From: a virus
Length of the DNA: 35,536 nt
Direction: 5' to 3' (one strand)
IMG/VR virus record: IMGVR_UViG_3300045974_000426
Coordinates: 1 to 35,536 of that record
This document shows positions 7,508-16,248 of the stretch, one piece after another (position 1 is the stretch's first letter; every line of letters begins with the position of its first letter). The notes under the pieces are model-generated. The model did not search any database, was not told the origin of the DNA, and was given only the letters and a program-made list of their open reading frames with translations. The translations under genes were made by a program, and so were the position numbers.

Positions 7508-9661
7508 ATGGACGTTACCCTCTCCTCCTCCGATGCGAACCTGTCCGACGAGGACCTCATCAAGGTCGCCTTGGAGCAGTTCGACCATGCAAGTTCCGCC
7601 TGTCGCGAGCACCGGCAGCTTGCACGTCAGGACCTGGACTTCCTCGCCGGGAACCAACTTCCCGGGAACAACCAAGACCCCTACGCCCTGAAGGTAAACC
7701 TCCTGACGCCGTTCGTCCAGCAGGTCATCGCCGAGGCGCAGCAGAAAAACGCCGCCATCAAGGTGGTCTGCAACGGCGATGGAGCCGACGAGGAGATCGC
7801 CGAGGTCCGTGGTGGCATCGTGCGCGACATCGAGGACAAGTCCGATGCCAAAACAGCGTACAACACGGCGATCTTCTACGCGACAGCCGCGGGTGAAGGT
7901 TACCTCCTGCTCACCGGGGAGTACGTCAAGGAGGATGGGTTCGACCAAGACCTGCGCATCAAGGGCGTCTTCAACCCCGAGATGATCTTCCTGGACCCAG
8001 CCCACGAGGACCTGACGGGTGAAGATGCCGAGTTTGGGTTCATCATCAAGGACGTCCCGACCTCGGTGTTCCGTCGGCAGTACCCGAAGTCGAAGCTGGA
8101 GGACATGCTTCAAGGACGCGGGTTCAACCGGCTCAGTCTGCCCAACGCCTGGGTGAACGAGCACACCATTCGGGTCGCCGAGTACTGGCGCAAGGTCTTG
8201 ACCCCGACGAAGCTGTACCTCTGTCAAGACCTCCTGGACCCGATGAAGCCCGACGTCACCCTGGACACGAAGCCCGACCCTCTGCAGCACGTCGTCAAGA
8301 AAGTCCGGAACTCGTTCAAGACGACCATCAAGGCACACACCCTGACCGCCTTCGAGGTCCTGGACACGATGGAGTGGCCAGGCACCCGTCTCCCGATCTT
8401 CAAGGTCAGCGGCGAGACGTTCTACGTGGGTGGTCAACGCCAGATCCGCGGTGCCATTCGCTCGATGATCGACGCGCAGCGCCAGTACAACTTCGCCGTC
8501 AGCAAGCAGATGGAGATGCTGGACCAAGCACCGAAGAACTCCTGGGTGATGACGAAGAAGCAGCTCGGCGACGGTGACGACGCCACGAACTGGGCGAACA
8601 GCAACGTGCTGAACATCTCAGTGCTGACCTACACCGCCGACAGCTCAGCACCACCTCCGTTCCGGTCGCCAGGGTTGAACATGGAGAGCTTCACCGCCCT
8701 TGCCAACGCCCGAGACCAGTCCTACAGCGCCCTACAGCTCGTGACCGGCTTGAACCCATCCAGCTTCGGTCAGAACCCACAAGACCTCAGCGGCGTCGCC
8801 CAACAAGGTCAGGTCGAGCAAGGTTCCCGCAGCACCTTCATCTACATCGACCACTTCTTTACCACCCTACGCGCCCTTGGTCGAGAGATCAACCACCTCA
8901 TCCCGACGTTCTACGACACCGACCGGGTGCAGCGCATCGTGAAGTCCAACGAAGAGGAGCAGATCGTCCAGTTGAACTCCCCAAGCAATGACTACCGGTA
9001 CGACCTCTCGAAAGGGGACTACACCGTCAGCATCAGCACCGGCCCGGCGTTTGCCTCGAAGCGGGAGGAGGGCTTCAACGCGATCATGCAGATCCTGTCC
9101 GCCCTGCCCGAGAACATGCGCCCGAACGTCGCCGACCTGGTGGCATCTCAGGTCGAGAGCCCAATCTCGAAGGACGTTGCCGCCCGCTTCAAGGCGTTGC
9201 TGCCACCTGCTGTACTCGCCGCCACCGAGACGGGCGACACCGACCTGGCACCACGCGCCCAGGTGCAGGCTCTGAAGGGCCAGCTCGCGCAGGCGATGCA
9301 AGCCGGTGAGCAGCAAGGCATGAAGCTGCAGGAGCTTGAGCTTGAGAACAAGACCCTAAAGGACCAGTCCGCGCTTGAGCTGACGAAGGCGGACATGACG
9401 CACACCGAGAAGATGGCGCAGCTGAAGCTGGATGACCAAGTCGCCGAGGTCGAGGCACACCTGACGGTGATGAAGCTGCAGCTCGAACACGAGAAGTTAG
9501 CTCTTGCTCGACAGGAGCTGGAGATGAAGTCCCTGCTGGCCGCACATGAGGTCAATGAAGCCGGCAAGCCCGAGAAGGAACTAACCTCGGAGGACCTCGA
9601 TATCTCGCTGAGTGGTATTGACATGCCAAACACCACAGATATCGGTGGAAAGCTGGATTGA
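7508..9661 (+). CDS. Portal protein (P22 gp1-like)
   Basis: The 717-aa protein matches the P22-type portal family in size and pattern: an N-terminal RQDLDFLAGNQL segment, the LKVNLLTPFVQQVIAEAQQK block at about 60-80, and GVFNPEMIFLDPAHEDLTGEDA around 150-175. Portals form the dodecameric ring at one head vertex through which DNA enters and leaves and to which the tail adaptor binds. The C-terminal ~130 residues are a long charged coiled coil (LKLQELELENKTLK and after), analogous to the helical barrel of P22 portal. AAAGGA 6 bases upstream supports ATG 7508. Confidence 0.92.
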   Translation: MDVTLSSSDANLSDEDLIKVALEQFDHASSACREHRQLARQDLDFLAGNQLPGNNQDPYALKVNLLTPFVQQVIAEAQQKNAAIKVVCNGDGADEEIAEVRGGIVRDIEDKSDAKTAYNTAIFYATAAGEGYLLLTGEYVKEDGFDQDLRIKGVFNPEMIFLDPAHEDLTGEDAEFGFIIKDVPTSVFRRQYPKSKLEDMLQGRGFNRLSLPNAWVNEHTIRVAEYWRKVLTPTKLYLCQDLLDPMKPDVTLDTKPDPLQHVVKKVRNSFKTTIKAHTLTAFEVLDTMEWPGTRLPIFKVSGETFYVGGQRQIRGAIRSMIDAQRQYNFAVSKQMEMLDQAPKNSWVMTKKQLGDGDDATNWANSNVLNISVLTYTADSSAPPPFRSPGLNMESFTALANARDQSYSALQLVTGLNPSSFGQNPQDLSGVAQQGQVEQGSRSTFIYIDHFFTTLRALGREINHLIPTFYDTDRVQRIVKSNEEEQIVQLNSPSNDYRYDLSKGDYTVSISTGPAFASKREEGFNAIMQILSALPENMRPNVADLVASQVESPISKDVAARFKALLPPAVLAATETGDTDLAPRAQVQALKGQLAQAMQAGEQQGMKLQELELENKTLKDQSALELTKADMTHTEKMAQLKLDDQVAEVEAHLTVMKLQLEHEKLALARQELEMKSLLAAHEVNEAGKPEKELTSEDLDISLSGIDMPNTTDIGGKLD

Positions 9662-9674
9662 ACCACCCCCGCCA

Positions 9675-9682
9675 CATAAATA
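9675..9682 (+). promoter_or_regulatory. CATAAATA motif upstream of the scaffold gene
   Basis: This octamer lies 13 bases after the portal stop and 47 bases before the scaffold ATG, followed by a small hairpin at 9691-9704. It is the clearest intergenic copy in the late arm. Its role as a promoter is inferred from position only. Confidence 0.35.
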
Positions 9683-9690
9683 AACCACCT

Positions 9691-9704
9691 GGTGCTAAAG
9701 CACC
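9691..9704 (+). terminator. Small hairpin between portal and scaffold genes
   Basis: GGTGC-TAAA-GCACC forms a 5-bp stem (6 bp if the loop closes to two bases) followed only by TT. It is too weak to be a sure terminator; it may trim or stabilise the downstream mRNA. Confidence 0.3.
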
Positions 9705-9728
9705 TTCCCACGCAACGGAGTAGATTGC

Positions 9729-10505
9729 ATGACGACGCAGACAGAAGGCAACCCAACTGAGTTGGATGAGGCCATCAAGACACAAGACGAGCAAGGTTTG
9801 AACCCCGAACCCGAAGTCGAGGCACCCGCCGAGGACAAGGGTGAAGAGGAACGGAAGCGGTTGAGCCGCACCGAGAGGATGGAACGACGCTTCGGCGAGA
9901 CGCTCCGTCGGCAGGAAGAGGAGATCAACCGCTTGAGGGCGATGATTGACACCTCGACCGAGAAGTCGACCGAGAAGCCGCTGATGGCGAACTTCGACAC
10001 CCTTGAGGAGTGGGTTGAAGCCCGAGACGAGTGGAAGGAAGCCCAGCTGGTTGCGAAGCTGAAGTCCACTACCTATGATGAGAACCTACAGGCGGCATAT
10101 GAACGTCGACTGCAGGCAGCCAAGCCTAATCTTCAAGACTGGGACGAGGCAATGGAGAACCTACAAGGTGTGAAGATCTCACCCGACACGGTTCACTTCA
10201 TCAAGGAAAGCGAACTCGGACCGCAGCTTACGCAGTACCTCGGGCTGAACGTCGAGGAACTTGAACGTCTGAACAAGCTGTCCCAGACCCGTCGTCTGGC
10301 TGAACTCGGAAAGTTAGAAGACAAGCTGGAAGCTAAGAAAGCGCCGACCAAACAGGTCACCAAGGCGCCGACGAAGCTGACGGATGTCAAAGGAACACCG
10401 GTCATTATGTCGGACCCTGATGCCGCAGCTCGAGCAGGTGGTTATGCCGCCTGGAAGGCCGCCAAGGAAGCACAGAAGTCCACTGCAAAGACCAAGAGCG
10501 CCTAA
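9729..10505 (+). CDS. Scaffolding protein
   Basis: The 258-aa protein is acidic at the start and highly charged and helical throughout, with a coiled-coil segment (SRTERMERRFGETLRRQEEE, about 38-57) and a basic C-terminus. It stands between portal and coat genes, the fixed position of scaffolding proteins in P22-like phages; these guide coat assembly and leave the prohead before DNA packaging. GGAG precedes ATG 9729. There is no enzymatic motif, so the call depends on composition and position. Confidence 0.82.
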   Translation: MTTQTEGNPTELDEAIKTQDEQGLNPEPEVEAPAEDKGEEERKRLSRTERMERRFGETLRRQEEEINRLRAMIDTSTEKSTEKPLMANFDTLEEWVEARDEWKEAQLVAKLKSTTYDENLQAAYERRLQAAKPNLQDWDEAMENLQGVKISPDTVHFIKESELGPQLTQYLGLNVEELERLNKLSQTRRLAELGKLEDKLEAKKAPTKQVTKAPTKLTDVKGTPVIMSDPDAAARAGGYAAWKAAKEAQKSTAKTKSA

Positions 10506-10538
10506 ATAGGCAAGTCAATCTACATCTAAGGAGCCACT

Positions 10539-11813
10539 ATGGCAGCCCCATCAAGCATTCTGAAGGTCCTCGGAGACGTTACGTTTTCCAGCGCCGAATA
10601 CCTGTACAACATCAACGGTCTTCTGCCCCGCGTCAACCGCGACTATGACAGCCGCTTCGGCAAGACCGGCGCCAAGATCGGTGCGATCACCAACGCCCGC
10701 CTGCCTGGTCAGTTCAACGGCACCACGAACCTCTCAAGCTCACAGTTCGAAGGTCAAGCCCTGACGGACAAGACCGTGCCGGTCGCCCTGACGGACAACT
10801 ACAAGCAGCACATGTTCCTCGACATGGTCGACTTGAACCTGTCGGTCGACGACTTCATGGTTCGCTACGGCCAACCGGCAATGCGTCGGATGTCCGCTGA
10901 GATCACGCAGCGTGGCTTCACGAAGCTGATGCAGTACACCCCGAACGCCGTTGGCACCCCAGGCACCGCGATCACCAGCAACGCCGGCTTCCAAGGTCTG
11001 ATCGGCTCCGCCCGTCAGGTCCTCACGGAAAACCTGGCACCGATGGGTGAGCAGTGGGCGATGGCTACGCCGCCTTCGTTCGAGAACCTCGGCTACACCT
11101 ACACGACCAACCAGTTCAACCCACAGGTGTTGATCTCCGACATCCAGAAGTCCGGACACATCTCCGGCTTCAGCGGTATGGACTGGTTCGTGACGACGCA
11201 GCCCTTGGTTACCGCCGCATCCACCTACGGTGGCACCCCGCGCGTCAACGGCGCATCGCAGGCGGGCTCCTCGCTGATCACCGACAGCTGGACCGCAACG
11301 ACCACGACCCTCGCAGTCGGCACGGTGTTCACCATCGCCGGTGTCAACGCCGTCAACCCTGAGACCAAGCAGGACCTCGGCTACGCCAAGCAGTTCAGCG
11401 TGACCGCCGCTACCGTTACCGACGGCGCTGGCAACTCCACGGTCGCGATCTCTCCTGAGATCATCGCTCCTGGTGACCCGCGTTCGAACATCTCCATCGC
11501 CATCCCGGACAACGCCCTCATCACGGTGCTCGGCGCCACGGGTACGACCGGCAAGACCGGTCTGGCCTTCGCCAAGGACGCCATCATCTTCGCAACGGCT
11601 GACATCTCCCCATCGGGTGCCGGTCAAGTTGGCGGTGGTGCTTCCAACGGCGGTGCTGACTTCTTCGTCGCCTCGCTGCCGGAACTCGGCCTCTCCGTGT
11701 ACTGCGCCCTGCAGTTCGACATCGACACCCGTGCGTACAAGCTGCGTTACGACGTGCTCGGCGGTTGGGCTCCCCTGTACCCACAGCTGGCCACCAAGGT
11801 CTACTACGGTTGA
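10539..11813 (+). CDS. Major capsid protein (P22 gp5-like, HK97 fold with I-domain)
   Basis: The 424-aa protein follows the P22 coat pattern: LPRVNRDYDSRFGKTGAKIG near residues 29-48, then TVPVALTDNYKQHMFLD and a later TIAGVNAVNPETKQD block that matches the beta-barrel I-domain inserted in P22 coat protein. About 420 copies of such a protein would build a T=7 head. AAGGAG precedes ATG 10539 and a strong hairpin terminator follows at 11820, as expected for the most abundant late product. Confidence 0.93.
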   Translation: MAAPSSILKVLGDVTFSSAEYLYNINGLLPRVNRDYDSRFGKTGAKIGAITNARLPGQFNGTTNLSSSQFEGQALTDKTVPVALTDNYKQHMFLDMVDLNLSVDDFMVRYGQPAMRRMSAEITQRGFTKLMQYTPNAVGTPGTAITSNAGFQGLIGSARQVLTENLAPMGEQWAMATPPSFENLGYTYTTNQFNPQVLISDIQKSGHISGFSGMDWFVTTQPLVTAASTYGGTPRVNGASQAGSSLITDSWTATTTTLAVGTVFTIAGVNAVNPETKQDLGYAKQFSVTAATVTDGAGNSTVAISPEIIAPGDPRSNISIAIPDNALITVLGATGTTGKTGLAFAKDAIIFATADISPSGAGQVGGGASNGGADFFVASLPELGLSVYCALQFDIDTRAYKLRYDVLGGWAPLYPQLATKVYYG

Positions 11814-11819
11814 GCGAAC

Positions 11820-11838
11820 GGAGGCTTCGGCCTCCTTT
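11820..11838 (+). terminator. UUCG-loop terminator after the coat gene
   Basis: GGAGGC-TTCG-GCCTCC is a perfect 6-bp GC-rich stem with a very stable UUCG tetraloop followed by TTT, six bases after the coat stop. The short T-run suggests partial termination, giving more coat mRNA than downstream mRNA. Confidence 0.8.
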
Positions 11839-11868
11839 GCCTAACCTGTTCACACATAAGGAAACATC

Positions 11869-12081
11869 ATGAGCACATTCACCACGCAGTCCTCACAGAC
11901 CAGCACTCCATCCACCGTTACGACCGCGAACTTCCAGTTCGTTGGTCCTGACATCATGGTCGCCTCGTCTACCGGCAACATCGGGTTCTTCGGCACCACC
12001 CCGGTCCTGAAGCCAACCGGCGTTACCGACCTCGCCACTCTCCTGGCAGCCCTGACCGCCCTCGGTCTGATCTCGGCTTAA
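11869..12081 (+). CDS. Small head-associated protein, 70 aa
   Basis: The protein is rich in Ser/Thr at its start and ends PVLKPTGVTDLATLLAALTALGLISA, a helix-like tail seen in small head-fibre or decoration-type proteins of phages. TAAGGA precedes ATG 11869. It lies directly after the coat gene and between two hairpins, so it is expressed with head genes. A decoration role is inference. Confidence 0.65.
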   Translation: MSTFTTQSSQTSTPSTVTTANFQFVGPDIMVASSTGNIGFFGTTPVLKPTGVTDLATLLAALTALGLISA

Positions 12082-12117
12082 GTCAACGGGCCCCATCGTT
12101 GGGTCCTCTACCTCGAT

Positions 12118-12139
12118 GGGGTCAAGCAAGCTTGACCCC
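12118..12139 (+). terminator. 10-bp inverted repeat, hairpin before the split adaptor gene
   Basis: GGGGTCAAGC and its complement GCTTGACCCC are separated by two bases; allowing a small loop this gives an 8-9-bp stem. Only a broken T-run follows (TTGCCGTTT), so it may be a weak terminator or an mRNA processing site. The ribosome-binding site for the next gene begins 14 bases further on. Confidence 0.5.
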
Positions 12140-12160
12140 TTGCCGTTTCTATGGAGAGTT

Positions 12161-13249
12161 ATGGCTACCATTCAGTCCATCACAGCCGCCGCCCTACGCA
12201 AGTTGAACGTCATCGGGGTCAATGAGGTCCCGACCGCCGTCGACGTCGAGCAGGCGCAGGAGCGACTGAACGCCCTGTTAGACAGCCGGTCTAACGAGTT
12301 GACGAATATCTTCAAGCGGGTTCCACTGGTGTTCCTGTTTGAGAACAACCAGTACAGCTACAACCTTGGTCCGACGGGTGACTGGGTAACTGAGCGCCCG
12401 ATGAGACTTGAGCTCAGCCGGGTCTTGCTCTCACCGGACATCGTGACGTCACCAACCGCTAACTTCACCTCGACCCGTACCGACCTGACCATTGCATTCG
12501 TTGATGCAAGCACCTTTAACCCAACAAGTTGGCTCTGGGACTTCGGCGACGGCTCGACCTCCACCACTCAAGACCCAACGCACACCTACGCCACTGCGGG
12601 TAACTACCTCGTCTCGCTGACGGTCGCAAACTCCGCAGGTACGGACACCAAGCTCTGGTATGTGCAGCCAGCCGACCCACCGGTCGTCGGGCTCTGGCAG
12701 TACAACGGGACCGCCGCCACGATGCAGTACGCCTCCGCCTATGGGGCATTTACCGACGTTGCCGGTGAGTTCGACAGCACTGCGCTGCCCACCGGCGGTG
12801 TGCTTTATGCACCGAACCTGGCGTACATCAACCAAGCTGACTTCCCACACAGCGGTTGGGTTCAGAACGGCGCGACCTTCAAGACCACCACCACCTGGGA
12901 TGACGACGGCACCAGTCGGGCATTCGAGATGAAGCTCCTGCAGACCCCGACGGCTTGGTGTCAAGCAGGTATCTTCATCCAGTCCTACGGTCCGCCCTAC
13001 GACCCGAACACCATGGCTGGCGGACCTCTGTCGTCCTACCTCGCGACCGACCAGTACACCGCCGCGGTCTACGGCTACGGTGGTGTGCAGTCTACCCTAC
13101 CTCCGCTGGTCGCCGGTGACGTCGTCGGGGTCGTAAACTCCAGCTACTCCGTGCAGTTCTACGTAAACGGGGTCTATGTGAGCAACTCGAACACCTCGAA
13201 CAACATCGGGTTCGTGCCGATGTGTGGCGTCGGCACCTACGCCTACTAA
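12161..13249 (+). CDS. Tail-adaptor N-half (gp4-like) fused to PKD and SPRY-like domains
   Basis: Residues 1-94 match the N-terminal half of the intact adaptor encoded at 14042: MATIQSITAAALRKLNVIG versus MTIQSIITGALRQLNVIG, and NLGPTGDW versus TLGPGGDW. At the point where the intact copy continues with a loop (YPAIGGDGSIG), this protein switches to a PKD domain (97-164; WLWDFGDGS, HTYATAGNYLVSLTV) and then to a SPRY/lectin-like beta domain (about 177-362; AGDVVGVVNSSYSVQFYVNG). The C-half of the adaptor is in the next gene. GGAGAG precedes ATG 12161; an upstream ATG at 12116 falls in the hairpin and is rejected. It probably sits in the neck ring and exposes the extra domains; binding to sugars or host surface is inferred. 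Confidence 0.85.
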   Translation: MATIQSITAAALRKLNVIGVNEVPTAVDVEQAQERLNALLDSRSNELTNIFKRVPLVFLFENNQYSYNLGPTGDWVTERPMRLELSRVLLSPDIVTSPTANFTSTRTDLTIAFVDASTFNPTSWLWDFGDGSTSTTQDPTHTYATAGNYLVSLTVANSAGTDTKLWYVQPADPPVVGLWQYNGTAATMQYASAYGAFTDVAGEFDSTALPTGGVLYAPNLAYINQADFPHSGWVQNGATFKTTTTWDDDGTSRAFEMKLLQTPTAWCQAGIFIQSYGPPYDPNTMAGGPLSSYLATDQYTAAVYGYGGVQSTLPPLVAGDVVGVVNSSYSVQFYVNGVYVSNSNTSNNIGFVPMCGVGTYAY

Positions 13250-13258
13250 GGAGACACG

Positions 13259-14032
13259 ATGAGCACACCAGGTGTACCAACCGCCGCGTTCCTCACACCA
13301 GCTACTTGTCGAGTTGGTGATGTAGTCCAGCTCCTGAACACCACCACCGTGAACGAGAACTACACCGCCACGTATGTCTGGACGTTTAGCGATGGAACGA
13401 CCTCGACTGCAACTGAGCCCGTCAAGGTCGCGACGACGCCCGGAGTTCTCACGATCATGCTGCGCGCAGCAGGACCTATCGGGACCACCGACGCCCTCCA
13501 TCAAGTCACGATCAGACCAAACACGAACACCCGAGCCGGGTCCATCGGCGAAGGTACGGTGAGCATCAACATCGAGACCGTCAACGACGAGCAGTACGCC
13601 GGCATCCCACAGCGAGGTGTCACCAACGCCATCCCTCAGGTGATGCTCGACAACGGCGGGTACCCGAACCGACAGCTGTTGTTCTGGCCCATCCCAACGG
13701 ACCGCACGGTAGGTGTCGAGCTCTGGTGCTGGGAGCCCCTTGGGGTCTACACCTCACCCACCGAGGAGCTGAACCTACCACGTGGCTATGAGCGCTGGTT
13801 GACCTACACCCTCGCCCTTGAGCTCAGCGACCTGTTCGGCAAGCCACCTTCGGCGGACATCATTGCCAGCCAGGCGGAGGCTGAAGAGGCCCTACAGTCC
13901 ATCAACCGAGTTGCCTTGACGACACCCGCCTCCGACCTCGCCTTGTCCCTGAACAGCACAGGCACGGTGTACAACAAGATCGACTTCCTTTCTGGGGCGT
14001 GGTTGCTCAGTCCACGCGCCAAGACACGATAA
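13259..14032 (+). CDS. PKD-like domain fused to tail-adaptor C-half (gp4-like)
   Basis: Residues about 7-87 form a second, degenerate PKD-like domain (YVWTFSDGTTST). From residue 93 the protein matches the C-terminal half of the intact adaptor: AGSIGEGTVS aligns with DGSIGQTSST, FWPIPTDRTVGVELWCWEPL with LWPVPQNAFAIELWLWAPL, and ELNLPRGYERW with DLNLPKGYERY. It is in the same reading frame as the previous gene, separated by one TAA and three codons, but has its own AGGAGA ribosome-binding site. The two products together contain one complete adaptor fold plus the inserted domains. Confidence 0.83.
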   Translation: MSTPGVPTAAFLTPATCRVGDVVQLLNTTTVNENYTATYVWTFSDGTTSTATEPVKVATTPGVLTIMLRAAGPIGTTDALHQVTIRPNTNTRAGSIGEGTVSINIETVNDEQYAGIPQRGVTNAIPQVMLDNGGYPNRQLLFWPIPTDRTVGVELWCWEPLGVYTSPTEELNLPRGYERWLTYTLALELSDLFGKPPSADIIASQAEAEEALQSINRVALTTPASDLALSLNSTGTVYNKIDFLSGAWLLSPRAKTR

Positions 14033-14041
14033 AGGACCAAT

Positions 14042-14794
14042 ATGACCATCCAGTCCATCATCACCGGCGCCCTACGTCAGCTGAACGTCATCGGCGCGTC
14101 TGAGCCACCACAGGCGCAGGACACCGCGATCTGCCTCGAGGCCTTGAACGCCTTGATGGACAGCCTGTCGAACTCCCTGAGCAACATCTTCACCATCACG
14201 CCCCTACGGTTCCTACTCACGGCGAACAAAGAGGCCTACACCTTGGGTCCAGGTGGCGACTGGGACACTCCACGCCCAATGCGCATCGAGACTGCGAACG
14301 TGATGCTCTATCCAGCCATCGGCGGTGACGGCTCCATCGGACAGACCTCCAGCACGCAGTTCTTCGGGTTGAAGCTGGCTAACTACTCCCAGTTCGCCCA
14401 GCAGCCCCTTCGGTTCGTCGGCAGCACTTGGCCCACGATGCTGTACGACGACTGTGCCTACCCGCTGCGCACCGTTCGGCTCTGGCCGGTTCCCCAGAAT
14501 GCGTTCGCCATCGAGCTCTGGCTATGGGCACCTCTGAGCACCTACACCGACCTCACGGCGGACCTGAACCTCCCAAAGGGCTATGAGCGGTACCTCACGT
14601 TGAAGCTCGCCGTTGAGGTCGCACCTGAGTTCGGCAAGCAGGTCTCAGACACCACACGCGCCAACCTCGAGCAGGCGGAGACGGCTATCAAGACGTTGAA
14701 CAAACAGACCCAGGTCGTGACGCCGTCCGATGCCGGGCTTAGCTTAACCGGACGAGCACTGCGCCGGCCGGCACTCTACCCAAGGGGCTACTGA
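14042..14794 (+). CDS. Tail adaptor / head completion protein (P22 gp4-like), intact copy
   Basis: This 250-aa protein is an uninterrupted copy of the fold split across the two preceding genes. It begins MTIQSIITGALRQLNVIG and ends with a tail segment RRPALYPRGY. In P22, gp4 forms a ring below the portal that connects it with the tail machine. AAAGGA precedes ATG 14042, and its stop overlaps the start of the gp10-like gene (TGATG). Confidence 0.87.
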   Translation: MTIQSIITGALRQLNVIGASEPPQAQDTAICLEALNALMDSLSNSLSNIFTITPLRFLLTANKEAYTLGPGGDWDTPRPMRIETANVMLYPAIGGDGSIGQTSSTQFFGLKLANYSQFAQQPLRFVGSTWPTMLYDDCAYPLRTVRLWPVPQNAFAIELWLWAPLSTYTDLTADLNLPKGYERYLTLKLAVEVAPEFGKQVSDTTRANLEQAETAIKTLNKQTQVVTPSDAGLSLTGRALRRPALYPRGY

Positions 14795-16248
14795 TGGAAC
14801 GACTACCACAAGCTGAGTTCCCTTTTATCTCTGGCAGCTATCCCGCCAAGTCACGGGCGTTCGACAACCAGCGCACCCTGAATATGTACGTCGAGGCCTC
14901 CGACGTCGGAGGCGGCAAGAACGCCGCTCCTGGCTACCTGACGGCCTGCGCCGGCCTGCGCCAGGTCCAGTCCTTGGGCAGTGGTCCACACCGCGGGTCG
15001 TACCTGCTCAGCAACGCCTCACGTGCGTTCTTCGTCAGCGGCAATGAGGTGTACTTCCTGACCTCACCTCTCGGCAGCCCGGTGCGCATCACCGGTAACC
15101 TGAACACCTCCGTCGGGTTCGTCAGCATGGTGGACAACGGGACCGACCTGCTCATCGTTGACGGTGCCAACGGGTACTTCGTTGACCTCAGCACCAACGT
15201 CTTGACGACCATCAACGACCCGCACTTCTACAACGGGGCTGTTACCTGCACCTACCTCAGCGGTTACTTCATCTGTGACGAAGGTCCGAACTCGACGTCG
15301 TTCTTCATCGGCACACCCGACAGCACGACTTGGCCGGCCTTGAATGAGTTCAGCGCCGACACCTCGCCCGATGTCATTCGCGCCTTGATCTCCGCAAACC
15401 AGCAGCTGTACGTCCTCGGCTCGAAGACGCTGGAGGTCTGGGCTACGAACTCACAGGCAACGGCGCTCTCCGATGCCTTCACCCCTAACTCCGGTCGGTC
15501 CATCAACATCGGCTGTCAGGCACCTGGCACTGTGCAGCGGGTCGCCAATACGTTCATCTTCCTCGGACAGAACGACCAAGGTGCGGGCGTCGTCTACGCC
15601 CTGGACAGCGACGTGCCGAACCGGGTATCTACCCACGCCATCGAGCACGTCCTCCAACAGGCGGGTGACTTGACCTCAGCCACAGCGGTTGCTTGGCAGG
15701 AGGACGGGCACTACTTCTACGCTCTGCAGGTCCCAACGTTGAACACCACCTTGACGTACGACTTGACGACGAAGACTTGGTTCGACAAGCAGACCCGCTA
15801 CAGCGGAGTGTTTGACCGGTGGGCTGGTCAAACACACTGCTTCCTGAACGGCGTGCACCTCATCGGGGATCGTTCAAGTGGAAACTTGTACCAGCTCGAC
15901 CAGACCTACGACAAAGACGGCGACAGCACCTGCTACCGTGAGCGTCGGACACCACACATCTCGAAGGGCGTCAGTGTCTGCTTCTACACGACGCTACAAG
16001 TCGACATCCAAGCGGGCATCGGGTCACTCACCGAGGACCCAAGACTGACCTTGCGGATCTCTCGTGATGGCGGTGCCACCTACGGCAACCCGGTCTACGC
16101 CTCGATGGGCAAGGTCGGTGAGTACCGCTGGAGAGCTCGATGGAACCGGTTAGGCTATGCACGTGACGCGGTATTCGCCATCGGGTGTGACGGTTTTCAG
16201 CCGGTCTTCTTGGGCGCCTTCCTGGACTACACTGAGGGAACTTCTTGA
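14794..16248 (+). CDS. Packaged DNA stabilisation protein (P22 gp10-like)
   Basis: The 484-aa protein starts LPQAEFPFISGSYPAKSRAF, followed by NQRTLNMYVE, the pattern of the Phage_stabilise family, and has repeated beta-rich blades across its length. In P22, gp10 forms a hexamer that joins the gp4 ring to the tail needle and closes the head after packaging. Order (adaptor, then gp10) is as in P22. No needle (gp26) homologue was recognised next to it. Confidence 0.9.
   Translation: MERLPQAEFPFISGSYPAKSRAFDNQRTLNMYVEASDVGGGKNAAPGYLTACAGLRQVQSLGSGPHRGSYLLSNASRAFFVSGNEVYFLTSPLGSPVRITGNLNTSVGFVSMVDNGTDLLIVDGANGYFVDLSTNVLTTINDPHFYNGAVTCTYLSGYFICDEGPNSTSFFIGTPDSTTWPALNEFSADTSPDVIRALISANQQLYVLGSKTLEVWATNSQATALSDAFTPNSGRSINIGCQAPGTVQRVANTFIFLGQNDQGAGVVYALDSDVPNRVSTHAIEHVLQQAGDLTSATAVAWQEDGHYFYALQVPTLNTTLTYDLTTKTWFDKQTRYSGVFDRWAGQTHCFLNGVHLIGDRSSGNLYQLDQTYDKDGDSTCYRERRTPHISKGVSVCFYTTLQVDIQAGIGSLTEDPRLTLRISRDGGATYGNPVYASMGKVGEYRWRARWNRLGYARDAVFAIGCDGFQPVFLGAFLDYTEGTS

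Noticed and set aside
7451-8527. Long minus-strand open frame (358 aa) opposite the portal gene
   Set aside because: It is antisense to an assured portal gene, is very rich in Val, Leu, Asp and Arg as expected for the mirror of GC-rich codons, and has no known motif or promoter.
10740-11627. Minus-strand open frame (295 aa) opposite the coat gene
   Set aside because: Antisense shadow of the major capsid gene with low-complexity Arg/Gly/Val composition.
12116-12160. Upstream ATG extending the split-adaptor gene by 15 residues
   Set aside because: The extension lies in the hairpin sequence and has no ribosome-binding site; ATG 12161 has GGAGAG and matches the paralogue's N-terminus.
12161-14032. 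Possibility that the split adaptor is a pseudogene
   Set aside because: Both halves keep clean frames, conserved residues and their own ribosome-binding sites; a decaying gene would be expected to gather more breaks. Not fully excluded.
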